The position numbers and the translations under genes are program-made. A DNA stretch of 64,000 nucleotides from Flammeovirgaceae bacterium. Lineage in GTDB: Bacteria > Bacteroidota > Bacteroidia > Cytophagales > Cyclobacteriaceae. Numbering within the stretch: the first letter of the stretch is position 1; every line of letters starts with the position of its first letter. Positions 1 to 8,305 of this stretch are shown here, piece after piece. Under the pieces are notes generated by a model that was given only the letters and a program-made list of their open reading frames with translations, did no database searches and was not told the DNA's origin. The DNA is taken from the NCBI GenBank assembly GCA_016712035.1, contig JADJRT010000018.1, positions 20,801-84,800 of the forward strand. Direction: 5' to 3'.

Positions 1-27
1 GATGAGTGGATTAAATTCATCGCGTAA
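1..27 (+). CDS. C-terminal tail of an upstream gene (partial)
   Basis: Frame 1 reads the residues DEWIKFIA and then a TAA stop, three bases before the ATG of the LysE-family gene. The spacing suggests that a gene beginning outside the window ends here and is co-transcribed with the exporter. Nothing can be said about its function. Confidence 0.35.
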   Translation, partial: DEWIKFIA

Positions 28-30
28 GCA

Positions 31-663
31 ATGCCGGAAATAATTTTTAATGGTTTAAAATTAGGTATCGTCCTGACCTTTCTGGTTGGCCCGGTATTTT
101 TTACCATTATACAAACCAGTGTAGAGCGAGGTTTTTGGAGCGGGGTAGTCGTTTCGTTAGGCGTTTCTGTCAGCGATATTCTTTATGTTACTATTTGTTA
201 CTTTGGATTAGTTCAATTTATTAACAAACCTGAATTTCGGCTGTACTTGACTTATGGGGGTGGGGCCATATTAATTTTATTTGGACTTTATCACCTCATC
301 ATTAAAAGTCGAAGAAGCCTTCACCCATCGTTGGATGTTGCCAAAGAGAAAAAAATCTATCGCTATTTTGCTAAGGGCTTTATAATAAATGGTTTTAGCC
401 CAATGGTTTTAATATTTTGGATTGGAGCGATAAGTGTAGCATCCATCGATTTTGGATACTCAAAAGACTTTGAGTTTTTTCTTTTTTTCAGTGTGGTTCT
501 AGGCACTGTTTTTTCAGCCGATGTGTTGAAAGCTTACCTGGCGGATAAACTAAGGCGATTAGTAACAAGTAAATTGATGCGAATAATGAACATTCTTGTA
601 GGTATTTGCCTGATCATTTTCGGAGGCAGATTGATTTATCTGGCCGATACTTTTATAATCTAG
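31..663 (+). CDS. LysE/RhtB-family amino-acid exporter
   Basis: A 210-residue inner-membrane protein with about six hydrophobic segments. The first carries GIVLTFLVGPVFFTII, the glycine/proline-rich entry helix typical of LysE-type translocators, and a basic cytoplasmic loop (IIKSRRSLHP) follows the third segment. The family exports amino acids or small metabolites by proton antiport; the substrate cannot be read from sequence. Length matches the family norm of about 205-215 residues. The ATG sits three bases after an upstream stop, so it is probably the second gene of an operon entering from the left. Its stop lies two bases from the stop of the convergent BatA-like gene, leaving no room for a separate terminator. 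Confidence 0.8.
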   Translation: MPEIIFNGLKLGIVLTFLVGPVFFTIIQTSVERGFWSGVVVSLGVSVSDILYVTICYFGLVQFINKPEFRLYLTYGGGAILILFGLYHLIIKSRRSLHPSLDVAKEKKIYRYFAKGFIINGFSPMVLIFWIGAISVASIDFGYSKDFEFFLFFSVVLGTVFSADVLKAYLADKLRRLVTSKLMRIMNILVGICLIIFGGRLIYLADTFII

Positions 664-665
664 GA

Positions 666-1706
666 TTAGTCTTGAAGTATGTTTGAAAGAAAAGAGGACT
701 TCAAGAAAATCCAAAGGATAAAGAAGGCAAGTGCCCATTGCAGATAAATAAAATAATAATCGGCTGTATCCTTAAACCGTGTCTCCTTAATTTCTGCTCG
801 CTCATATTGATCAATTCGGCTAAATACATTTTTCAATGCTTCGTTATCAGTAACCCGGAAAAATTCACCAGATCCAATTTTTGCAATTTTGCGCATGGTA
901 GATTCATCAATAGTATTTTCAACCATGTTAGGTCTGCCAAAGTAATCTTTACCAAACGGGACCATACCTTCCTGGCCGACAACAATCGTATACATTTTGA
1001 TTTCATAAGCCGCGGCTAATTCTGCCGAAGTAATAGGATCAATATTACCAGCAGTATTGTCGCCATCACTTAAAAGAATACACACTTTTGATTTTGATTC
1101 AGATTCCCGCATCCTGTTCGTTACTACGGCCAGAGCCGAACCAATGGCAGTGCCTCTGGATTCAATCATATCAAAACTAATGTCATTAAGGTATGCGTTG
1201 AGCAGATCATAATCGGTCGTTAAAGGTGCTAACGAAAAGGCATCTCCGGAAAACACGACAATACCAATGCGATCTTGCAAGCGACCTTTTATAAAATCCC
1301 TCGCAACATTTTTTGCAGCTTCCAGCCTATTGGGTTGAAAGTCTTCAATTTGCATAGACTGCGAAATATCGATCGCCAGCATAATATCAATACCTTCAGT
1401 CCACTGCTCAACTTTTCGTTTGTTTTTTGTGGTCTTGCCAACGCTATTAAGATAAGCACAAGTACACACGATAGTATCAGTTCTGGTAAAATCCGAATCC
1501 ACGTTAAGGGCGAATTTTTCAGATCGCTTTTGACTAAGGCAACAGGCAGTTTTTGATTAAAATAGTGGCGAAAACCCATCGGATAATAAAAGAAAAGGCA
1601 CTACAAACAGTGCATATAAAAAAACAGTTTGTTCCCAGGTGAACCCGCGCAGGGTTGCAGGATAAAACCATTGTAACGAATACCAAGGGTCGACTATTTC
1701 ATCCAT
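666..1706 (-). CDS. batA: BatA-like VWA-domain membrane protein (frameshifted)
   Basis: Three reading frames join into one protein of about 346 residues. The N-terminus starts at an ATG overlapping the preceding gene's stop (reading MDEIVDPWYSLQWFYP) and carries two hydrophobic segments. A VWA domain follows with the metal-ion MIDAS motif DISQS and the second-site motif LLSDGDNT, and a C-terminal membrane helix (YFIYLQWALAFFILWIFL). This order and length fit Bacteroidota BatA/BatB proteins, linked to envelope stress and aerotolerance. Frame changes are needed at about 1570-1588 and 1410-1416, both in or near homopolymer runs, so assembly error is likelier than decay. A GGAGG stretch lies just upstream of the start. 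No second VWA gene or TPR gene follows: the locus ends against the exporter gene. Confidence 0.75.
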
Positions 1707-2598
1707 GCTTCACCTCCTCAATCTTTTGATTAAACCGACTTTGCGAAAACTCTTTCAACGCATGAAAAGGGTCGAAGGAATCTGGTATAATTCTTCCATA
1801 GATCATTCGATCAACAGAATGAAGTGGCCCGCCTAAATCGTTTTTCTCCATTTCAAGTATTTCGCGCGATGTATATTTAGTATAGGGTTTTGAGGAGAGT
1901 TCCTCCATATATTTTTTCCATATCGCCATGGCAGTCTCGGCTAATTCGGGAGAGAAGCTGCTCTTTAATTTTTCAACAGAAGTTTCGAAACGATTGAGGA
2001 AGGCTACGTGACTTTGCGATAAGCGCTTAACAGTAAAGTAGCGTTTAATTTTCTTGCCAAAGAAAATCCAAACTAAAAGTAAAATCAGGATTAAGCTTCC
2101 TCCGACAATCAAGAGAATGGGATAGTTCAGAAGCCAGCTTACCGGATTATAGGCCGTATTGGTTTTCAGCGGGAGCTCATTGATCGCAAGCGAATCGGGC
2201 ATGGCAGAAACAAGATGCTTAAAGAATACGGTATCGGCTTGCGAATAAAAGTTAACGCAATCTTTTTGCTGTGGTTGAAAAACAGGAAGTGCCAGCCATT
2301 GAAGACTATCAATTTCAAACGTACTAAGTGTGTAGATTACGCTATCGTAACTAGTATTGTTTACTGTTTGCGTAGTAAAAAAGATCTTCTTTTGATACTC
2401 AAAGGGAGCAAAAGAAAAGGTAGAATCAGGGAAAAGCACTTGCTTTGTGCGATCATACCGAGCGGTTAAATGGTACTGAATAGGTTGACCTAATTTTACC
2501 GTATCGGTATTGAAATGGCCCTTCACCACAATTTCTTGTGAGAAACCAGTAGTAATAAAAACAAGCAGTAAAATATAAAGTAGAAATTGTCTAAACAC
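1699..2598 (-). CDS. Bat-locus membrane protein (BatD/DUF4381-like position)
   Basis: 299 residues with a signal peptide (ending near TTGFSQ), a beta-rich periplasmic region of about 130 residues, one membrane helix (PILLIVGGSLILILLLVWIFF, near residue 160) and a basic, helical cytoplasmic tail of about 120 residues. This architecture and its place between a DUF58 gene and a VWA gene match the poorly characterised membrane protein of Bacteroidota Bat operons. The start is a GTG that overlaps the true end of the DUF58 frame, and the stop overlaps the BatA start, so translational coupling is likely. No enzymatic motif is visible. A role in presenting or anchoring the VWA protein is inference from context only. 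Confidence 0.65.
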   Translation of the reverse strand: MFRQFLLYILLLVFITTGFSQEIVVKGHFNTDTVKLGQPIQYHLTARYDRTKQVLFPDSTFSFAPFEYQKKIFFTTQTVNNTSYDSVIYTLSTFEIDSLQWLALPVFQPQQKDCVNFYSQADTVFFKHLVSAMPDSLAINELPLKTNTAYNPVSWLLNYPILLIVGGSLILILLLVWIFFGKKIKRYFTVKRLSQSHVAFLNRFETSVEKLKSSFSPELAETAMAIWKKYMEELSSKPYTKYTSREILEMEKNDLGGPLHSVDRMIYGRIIPDSFDPFHALKEFSQSRFNQKIEEVKHG

Positions 2599-3467
2599 TT
2601 TTCATCGATTTATTTCTCACTTTAAACAACTTCAATAATTTAGGAACAAAGTCCTCATCGGTAGAAATGCTCAAAAATTTATCTGGTGCTTTCTACTAAA
2701 GTCAGCCAACTCTTTTGTCGGGCAAAATGATGTGAAGTAATCGTTTCTCTAAAATCTCCAAACGAGGAGTTAACCCATAATGTTTTTTTCGATTCTTTAT
2801 CTAATACCGGGATAATGCCCAGTTTTGGTAATTGAGTTTCACGCTTATCGCTAACCTGGATCATAACCAAATCGTGCTTTCTCGCCAGAGACTTTAGATG
2901 ATGTTGATAACCCTCATCAATGAAATCAGAAATCATGACGATCACGCTTCTGCGCTTAATGGAGTTTAACGCAAAGGTTATCGCTTTATTGAGATTGGTC
3001 TTAGCCGATTTCGGTTCCAGTCTATTTAAATTGTAAATGATCTCGTACGCTTGTGGAATCCCTTTTCTGGGTTTAATAAATTTTTCCCGTTCATCCGAGT
3101 AGCATATTAACCCAACTTGGCTAGATTCTTTCGAACCCGAAAGAGCCAACACCCCACAAATTTCTTTTGCAATGTCAAATTTTGTTTGCCCAGGTGTGCC
3201 TATAAATTGGGAAGCGCTTACATCCAAAATGAAAAAAATGGTTTGCTCTCTTTCTTCCCGAAAGGTTTTGACAAACGTGCCATGTCCCTTGGCCGAAACA
3301 TTCCAATCGATAGTTCGAATGTCGTCCCCGTATTGATACGGTCTCACATCATCAAATTCAAGGCCCGTACCTTTGAAGATAGAGTGAAAGTCACCCTGCA
3401 TCTGGCTATTGATGGCCTTTCTGATCTGTATTTCGTACTTCTTTAGCTTTTTCAGCAGCTCTTTCAC
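2591..3467 (-). CDS. DUF58-domain protein of the Bat/MoxR group (one frameshift)
   Basis: About 292 residues. The conserved DUF58 core is clear: GLEFDDVRPYQYGDD followed by IRTIDWNVSAKGHG, then a VWA-like fold with FILDVSAS. The best start is the GTG at 3467, giving VKELLKKLKKYEIQIRK, the usual N-terminus; the longer frame from 3542 adds an atypical extension. The apparent stop near 2679 is probably false: shifting by one base at about 2680-2690 continues with DKFLSISTDEDFVPKLLKLF to a TAG at 2591-2593 that overlaps the next start. DUF58 proteins usually act with a MoxR AAA+ ATPase and VWA proteins in assembling or maturing envelope complexes. No moxR is adjacent here; a DUF4296 lipoprotein is divergent. 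Confidence 0.75.
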
Positions 3468-3523
3468 TCTGGCACTTTTTTGGAGGCCTAAAAATAAGAA
3501 ATATGAGTAATTTCGCAGCCTAT

Positions 3524-3907
3524 ATGAATCACTTGTCTGCATTAAATACGCTTAAATGTCGCATGGGTTTGATTTTTCTTGTAGTTCTGGCTATAAGCTC
3601 ATGCCAAAAGGAAACGCGACCCAACGATGTGCTGGCACCGGAAGAACTTTCAAAGTTGATGGTGGAATTATACCTGGCGGAGTCAAGAATGTCTGGACTG
3701 AATATAACGACAGATTCGGCTTTGAAATTTTTTATTCCTTTCGAAGAAAAGTTGAAAGCAAAGCATGGAATCGCAGACTCTGTCCTGCGCAAGAGCTACC
3801 AATACTACGTAAGTCACCCCGAGCAATTAGAAAAAATTTACGATTCGGTGATCGATACGCTGGGCTTGCGCGAACAAAAGGAGCGAACGAAGACATTTCT
3901 TAATTAA
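3524..3907 (+). CDS. DUF4296-family lipoprotein
   Basis: About 127 residues. An N-terminal hydrophobic segment (MGLIFLVVLAISSC) ends in a lipobox cysteine, so the mature protein is a lipid-anchored periplasmic or outer-membrane lipoprotein of about 95 residues. The mature part (LAPEELSKLMVELYLAESRM and an HPEQLEKIYD stretch) looks like DUF4296, a helical domain nearly confined to Bacteroidota with no assigned function. Two in-frame upstream ATGs exist (3503 and 3524). A near-consensus -10 element (TAATTTCG at 3508-3515) lies between them and favours 3524, or even the ATG at 3563. mutS2 starts three bases after its stop, so the two are probably co-transcribed. Confidence 0.65.
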   Translation: MNHLSALNTLKCRMGLIFLVVLAISSCQKETRPNDVLAPEELSKLMVELYLAESRMSGLNITTDSALKFFIPFEEKLKAKHGIADSVLRKSYQYYVSHPEQLEKIYDSVIDTLGLREQKERTKTFLN

Positions 3908-3910
3908 GTC

Positions 3911-6271
3911 ATGGTATTCCCTTCAGAGTTTGAACAGAAACTGGGGTTTGATCAGATTCGCCATAGACTGAAGAACTATTGCCTTAGTCCATTAGGTATC
4001 GGTCGGGTGGATCAGATGAATTTCTCTTTTGATTTTGAGATCATTTTAACCCAACTAAAACAAAATCTGGAGTTTAAAAATATCCTTGAAAAAGACGAAG
4101 AATTTCCCTCCACCCATTACTTCGATCCTACCGAATACTTTAAAACTGCAGCTATTGAAGGTGCCTTTTTAGAGCAGGAAGCTTTTTATGAAATACTGCG
4201 GTCTCTACAAACTATTGTAGCCTGTAAGAAATTTCTTGAGTCAAATCATGAAGTGTATCCTGAATTAGTTAGGCTAACTCAACCGGTTTCTGTTTCATCT
4301 GCTTTATTAAAGACAATAGAATCCAGATTTGATGAAAAAGGACATGTACGGGATAATGCCAGCCCTGAACTAGGAAGAATTCGAAAGCGTATTCGCGATG
4401 AACAATTGCGTGTTAAACATTTAATTGATCAGCTTTTTAGGCAGGCGGTTGGTAATGGCTGGGTACCAGAAGGTATTTCCACTACTATTAGGGATGGACG
4501 CTTGGTAATACCAGTGCTTGCTGAGCACAAGAGAAAGATTTCAGGATTTATAATGGACGAATCGGCCACAGGTCAAACTGTGTATCTTGAGCCTGCGCAA
4601 GCGCTTGAGGCAAACAACGAGATTCGTGACTTAATTCATGCTGAGCGGAGAGAAATTATAAAAATACTTCGTGAGCTAACAACATTGGTCAGAGAAAATC
4701 TTCCGGAGTTACGAGACGCTTATTATTTTCTTGCCCTCCTTGATTTTACGCGAGCTAAAGCAAAATTTTCGAGAGATATCGGAGCGGAACTTCCACGGCT
4801 TGCGAATGGCCCGGATTTAAATTGGATGCATGCCCGGCACCCCTTACTCTACCTTAGTTTGAAAGGCAAGCGCGAAGTAGTGCCGCTTACCATTGATCTG
4901 ACGAATCAAAAATCTTTTTTATTGGTATCGGGTCCTAATGCGGGTGGAAAATCTGTTTGTCTGAAAACGGTGGGTCTTATACAATATATGGCGCAATGTG
5001 GGTTGCTTGTTCCACTTCATGATAAATCAACGGTAGGCATTTTCAAAAAAATATTTTTAGATATCGGAGATCAGCAATCCATCGAAAATGACTTAAGCAC
5101 GTACAGCTCGCACCTAAAAAATATGGCTTTCTTTCTCAATCATTCTGATGAGAATACGTTGGTATTATTAGATGAATTGGGCGCTGGCACGGATCCGAAT
5201 TTTGGAGGCGGCATAGCGGAATCTGTATTGATGGGATTGTTAAACCAAAAAGTATGGGGCGTAGCTACAACACATTATTACAATCTGAAAGTATTCGCTA
5301 GCAATCATTCGGGTATTCGAAATGGAGCCATGCAATTTGATGCGAAAAAACTCGAACCTCTATTTCAACTTGACATCGGGAAACCCGGAAGTTCATTTGC
5401 TCTTGAGATTGCAACTAAAACCGGTTTATCCAATGAAATTATCAGACAAGCAGAGACATTGATAGGAAAGGAATTGACTGGGTTAGAGTCATTGATGAAA
5501 ACGGTAGCTGAGGAAAAACAATCGCTTGAGAATAGAACTAGAGAGATTGGGTTACGCGAAAAGAAACTGACCGAGACACTCGCGCGGTATGACGCACTTA
5601 ACCTTGAATTGAATAGTAAAAAGAAGGAGATTATTGAAAAGGCTAAATCAGAAGCCTCGCATTTGCTTAAGGAAACGAACCGGGAAATTGAAAAGACAAT
5701 CCGACATATTCGGGAAAATAAAGCAGAACGGAAGGAGACCCGGAAAGTTCGGGATGGCTTACAAAACGTTGCGCAAAAAGTTAAACCCGAAATCCCCGTA
5801 AGGATACAAAGTGATAAAATTGAAACGGGCGACTATGTTCGATTGGTAGGTCAGGAGGTAAGTGGTAAAGTAATTTCGATAAAAGACAATATGGCTTTAG
5901 TTCAATTTGGTGATTTGAGATCTCAGATAGAAACTAAAAGATTAATTAGAAGCGATCAGGCAATTTCTAATCCTGCCTTCGCGAGAATCAAAAAATCTGG
6001 ACTTGACATATCTCAGAAGCAATCTCTGTTCGTAAATACACTAGACATCCGCGGCAAACGGGTGGAAGAAGTGAATTCAGCGTTGGATCAGTTTATCGAT
6101 GACGCAATCTTATTGGGACATGCAGAAGTAAAAATATTGCATGGAAAAGGAGAAGGAGTATTGCGTAAAGTTGTACGCGAACGATTAAAGGGCAACAAAG
6201 CCATTGCTTCCGTTGCCAATGAACATGTTGAGCGTGGTGGCGATGGAATAACCGTAGTGATTTTGAAATAA
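3911..6271 (+). CDS. mutS2: MutS2-family ATPase/Smr endonuclease
   Basis: 786 residues, the usual MutS2 length. Order: N-terminal clamp and lever region; Walker A GPNAGGKS (residues about 341-348); Walker B and signature VLLDELGAGTDPN (about 417-429); a long charged coiled coil (about 510-630); a KOW-like stretch; and a C-terminal Smr domain with LDIRGKRVEEV and HGKGEGVLRK. It lacks the MutS mismatch-recognition domain. In studied bacteria MutS2 acts on branched recombination intermediates and, in Bacillus, on collided ribosomes; which applies here is unknown. It follows the DUF4296 gene closely and ends at a strong intrinsic terminator. Confidence 0.93.
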   Translation: MVFPSEFEQKLGFDQIRHRLKNYCLSPLGIGRVDQMNFSFDFEIILTQLKQNLEFKNILEKDEEFPSTHYFDPTEYFKTAAIEGAFLEQEAFYEILRSLQTIVACKKFLESNHEVYPELVRLTQPVSVSSALLKTIESRFDEKGHVRDNASPELGRIRKRIRDEQLRVKHLIDQLFRQAVGNGWVPEGISTTIRDGRLVIPVLAEHKRKISGFIMDESATGQTVYLEPAQALEANNEIRDLIHAERREIIKILRELTTLVRENLPELRDAYYFLALLDFTRAKAKFSRDIGAELPRLANGPDLNWMHARHPLLYLSLKGKREVVPLTIDLTNQKSFLLVSGPNAGGKSVCLKTVGLIQYMAQCGLLVPLHDKSTVGIFKKIFLDIGDQQSIENDLSTYSSHLKNMAFFLNHSDENTLVLLDELGAGTDPNFGGGIAESVLMGLLNQKVWGVATTHYYNLKVFASNHSGIRNGAMQFDAKKLEPLFQLDIGKPGSSFALEIATKTGLSNEIIRQAETLIGKELTGLESLMKTVAEEKQSLENRTREIGLREKKLTETLARYDALNLELNSKKKEIIEKAKSEASHLLKETNREIEKTIRHIRENKAERKETRKVRDGLQNVAQKVKPEIPVRIQSDKIETGDYVRLVGQEVSGKVISIKDNMALVQFGDLRSQIETKRLIRSDQAISNPAFARIKKSGLDISQKQSLFVNTLDIRGKRVEEVNSALDQFIDDAILLGHAEVKILHGKGEGVLRKVVRERLKGNKAIASVANEHVERGGDGITVVILK

Positions 6272-6273
6272 AA

Positions 6274-6299
6274 AAACCTGCCCTAAAGAGCAGGTTTCT
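6274..6299 (+). terminator. Intrinsic terminator after mutS2
   Basis: A perfect 8-bp stem (AAACCTGC with GCAGGTTT) and an 8-base loop directly follow the mutS2 stop. The A-rich left side and T-rich right side let it work in both directions, so it may also end transcription of the convergent lipoprotein gene. Confidence 0.85.
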
Positions 6300-6319
6300 T
6301 AAATACTTTTATAATTTTT

Positions 6320-6784
6320 TTAGAGCGTAAAGGTATAAACCCATGCACCTTTTACAACACTCGTTCTTGCATATCCACTACCATTAAAACTAAAGGATAT
6401 GGAAAGCGTAGATTCTGTAACTGCATAGGTCATGGACAATTCATCAGGTGTACCTTTATCACGAATCATAATCGTTTCTGGTGAAGAACCAAAATCCCAG
6501 TTACCACTGGCTGGCCAAGGGCTTAAACTTGGTCTCGCTGAAGTTGAATAGGTAAAAGGCGGGGTACCCTTGGTTCCGGACAAAGTCAATTGGAAACCTG
6601 CATAGTCGGCAGTTTTGTCACTTCCGTCAAGGGTGGCAGTATTAATTTTCCAAACATGGTTTAGCTTATCAAATTGAACATCAGCTTCTGACTCAGGATC
6701 ATCGTTTTTATCCTTGCATCCCGTATAGGTAAGCATAGAAGCAGCAATGAGTAAGAGAGGGAGTATTCGTAGTACTTTCATCAT
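6320..6784 (-). CDS. Small lipoprotein, lipocalin-like/DUF5004-type
   Basis: 154 residues. The signal peptide ends in a lipobox (LTYTGC), followed by an acidic linker (KDKNDDPESEAD), which in Bacteroidota can serve as a lipoprotein export signal to the cell surface. The mature domain starts with LNHVWKINTATLDG and continues with alternating beta-strand residues, ending in WVYTFTL, resembling the lipocalin-like or DUF5004 lipoproteins common in this phylum. No catalytic residues are evident and the function is unknown. It is alone between the mutS2 terminator and the ABC ATPase gene, which runs the same way about 100 bases further on. Confidence 0.6.
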   Translation of the reverse strand: MMKVLRILPLLLIAASMLTYTGCKDKNDDPESEADVQFDKLNHVWKINTATLDGSDKTADYAGFQLTLSGTKGTPPFTYSTSARPSLSPWPASGNWDFGSSPETIMIRDKGTPDELSMTYAVTESTLSISFSFNGSGYARTSVVKGAWVYTFTL

Positions 6785-6881
6785 AAATTGATTAAAATCA
6801 TCTTAAACTTAGTAAAAACCGGAATCTAAAAAAATAGACCCTAAGGATCTGCAGTTTCTGATTAATGGGTTCAGTAAACCC

Positions 6882-7508
6882 TTAGTAACCCTTCTTAAAA
6901 TCCAAAATATCAATTTTTTGGGCTGTAACGGGGTATTCATGCTCCTGATTTGATGCAATAAGAACCAGGGTACTACCTAAAACCTGATCGCGGTGCTTTT
7001 GATACCACTCAATAGACTTCTTGTCGAGGTTGGTAGTGGGTTCGTCTAAAAATATTGCGTCTGATTCAGCATAAAAGGCCAATCCGAGTTTAAGCCTTTG
7101 GCGCATGCCGGAAGAAAAATTAGAAATCATTTTATTTCTGGCATGTGATAATTCAATGTGATCTATTATTTCAGGTAACGAAAAATTATTCCGAATTTTT
7201 TTAAATCTAAAGTGAAACCGAACCATTTCCTCAAGGGTAAACTCATCAATCAAATCCATGTAAGGTGTAGAGACTGAAATGTGCTTATAAACTTCTTCGT
7301 TTGGGATTTTGTGATGATCATTTTCGTAAGTAACCAAACCCAGACTAGGTAACATCTGGCCCCATAAGATTTGAAGTAAGGTGGATTTTCCAGACCCGTT
7401 GGGTCCTACAATCGCATACGAATTTCCGGGAGTAAACTGATACGAGAGGTCTTTAAAAATCCATTCGCGATTGAATCGCTTGCTGAGATTTTTAACCGTT
7501 ATCTTCAT
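6882..7508 (-). CDS. ABC transporter ATP-binding protein without adjacent permease
   Basis: 208 residues forming one nucleotide-binding domain: Walker A GPNGSGKST (about residues 35-43), signature FSSGMRQRL, Walker B AIFLDEP, and an H-loop region replaced by SNQEHEYP. Its size resembles CcmA-type single-domain subunits. The ATG overlaps the lpxA stop by four bases (ATGA), so it is the last gene of the lpxC-fabZ/lpxA operon. No permease gene is nearby, so the partner must be encoded elsewhere. Co-expression with lipid A genes suggests an envelope role, which is inference only. Confidence 0.85.
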   Translation of the reverse strand: MKITVKNLSKRFNREWIFKDLSYQFTPGNSYAIVGPNGSGKSTLLQILWGQMLPSLGLVTYENDHHKIPNEEVYKHISVSTPYMDLIDEFTLEEMVRFHFRFKKIRNNFSLPEIIDHIELSHARNKMISNFSSGMRQRLKLGLAFYAESDAIFLDEPTTNLDKKSIEWYQKHRDQVLGSTLVLIASNQEHEYPVTAQKIDILDFKKGY

Positions 7509-8305
7509 TCAAAAGCACCCGCGTTAGCTGAGAACCCCTTCATCACTCCGCGTTCGCTGCTTCGAATAAAGGAAACAATGTATTCTCTTTCTTCGCTTTG
7601 ATCCAACTCTTTTTCAACCAGATCCAAGGCTTTGGAATTGTTTAATCCTTTTAAAAAGATGTAGCGGTATATCTCTTGGATTTCGTTTATTTTTTCTGGT
7701 GTAAATCCGCGTCTGCGTAAACCGACTGCATTAACGCCAGCGTAGGTAAGAGGCTCGCGAGCAGCTTTTGTATAGGGCGGCACATCTTTTCTCACCAAAG
7801 ATCCTCCTGAAATCATGACATGTGAGCCTACTTTTACGAATTGATGAATAGCGCTCGCACCACCAATAATGGCCCAGTCTTCAATGGTGACATGACCCGC
7901 TAGCTGAACCGTGTTTGCAAAAATGCAGTTATTACCCACAATGCAATCATGAGCTACATGCACATAGGCCATAAGCAGACAATTTTTTCCAACCTCTGTA
8001 CGAAATTTGTCGCTTGTGCCCCGGCTAATAGTTACGCATTCTCGAATTACAGTATTATCTCCAATAAATGTTTCAGTACGCTCGCCCGCGAACTTTAGGT
8101 CTTGTGGTATGGATGAAACAGATGCTCCGGGATAGACTTTAACATTGGTACCAAGTCGTGCGCCTTCCCAAATAACTGCGTTTGGTCCAATCCAGCAATT
8201 ATCGCCTATTTCTACGTCTGCTCGTATAGTGGCAAAGGGTTCGATAATTACATTATTGCCAATTTTCGCCTCAGGGTGAACGTTGGCTAGCGGATGATAA
8301 CTCAT
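7505..8305 (-). CDS. lpxA: UDP-N-acetylglucosamine acyltransferase (lipid A step 1)
   Basis: 266 residues. Hexapeptide repeats forming the left-handed beta helix fill the first two thirds (IGNNVIIEPFATI, IGDNCWIGPNAVIWEG and so on). The catalytic-histidine region AHDCIVGNN and the conserved AIIGGASAIHQF are present, and a helical C-terminal tail begins at LRRRGFTPEKI as in LpxA. It transfers a 3-hydroxyacyl chain from acyl carrier protein to UDP-GlcNAc in the cytoplasm. Start and stop overlap its neighbours by four bases each, tying it to lpxC-fabZ upstream and the ABC ATPase downstream. Confidence 0.95.
   Translation of the reverse strand: MSYHPLANVHPEAKIGNNVIIEPFATIRADVEIGDNCWIGPNAVIWEGARLGTNVKVYPGASVSSIPQDLKFAGERTETFIGDNTVIRECVTISRGTSDKFRTEVGKNCLLMAYVHVAHDCIVGNNCIFANTVQLAGHVTIEDWAIIGGASAIHQFVKVGSHVMISGGSLVRKDVPPYTKAAREPLTYAGVNAVGLRRRGFTPEKINEIQEIYRYIFLKGLNNSKALDLVEKELDQSEEREYIVSFIRSSERGVMKGFSANAGAFE

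Noticed and set aside
1706..1722. Shine-Dalgarno sequence before batA as a special translation signal
   Set aside because: The GGAGG stretch also codes for the end of the overlapping upstream gene, and Bacteroidota ribosomes generally do not use such sites, so I give it no weight.
6882..7508. Complete ABC lipid-A exporter (MsbA or Lpt) next to lpxA
   Set aside because: The protein is a lone ATPase domain with no membrane segment, and no permease gene is adjacent.
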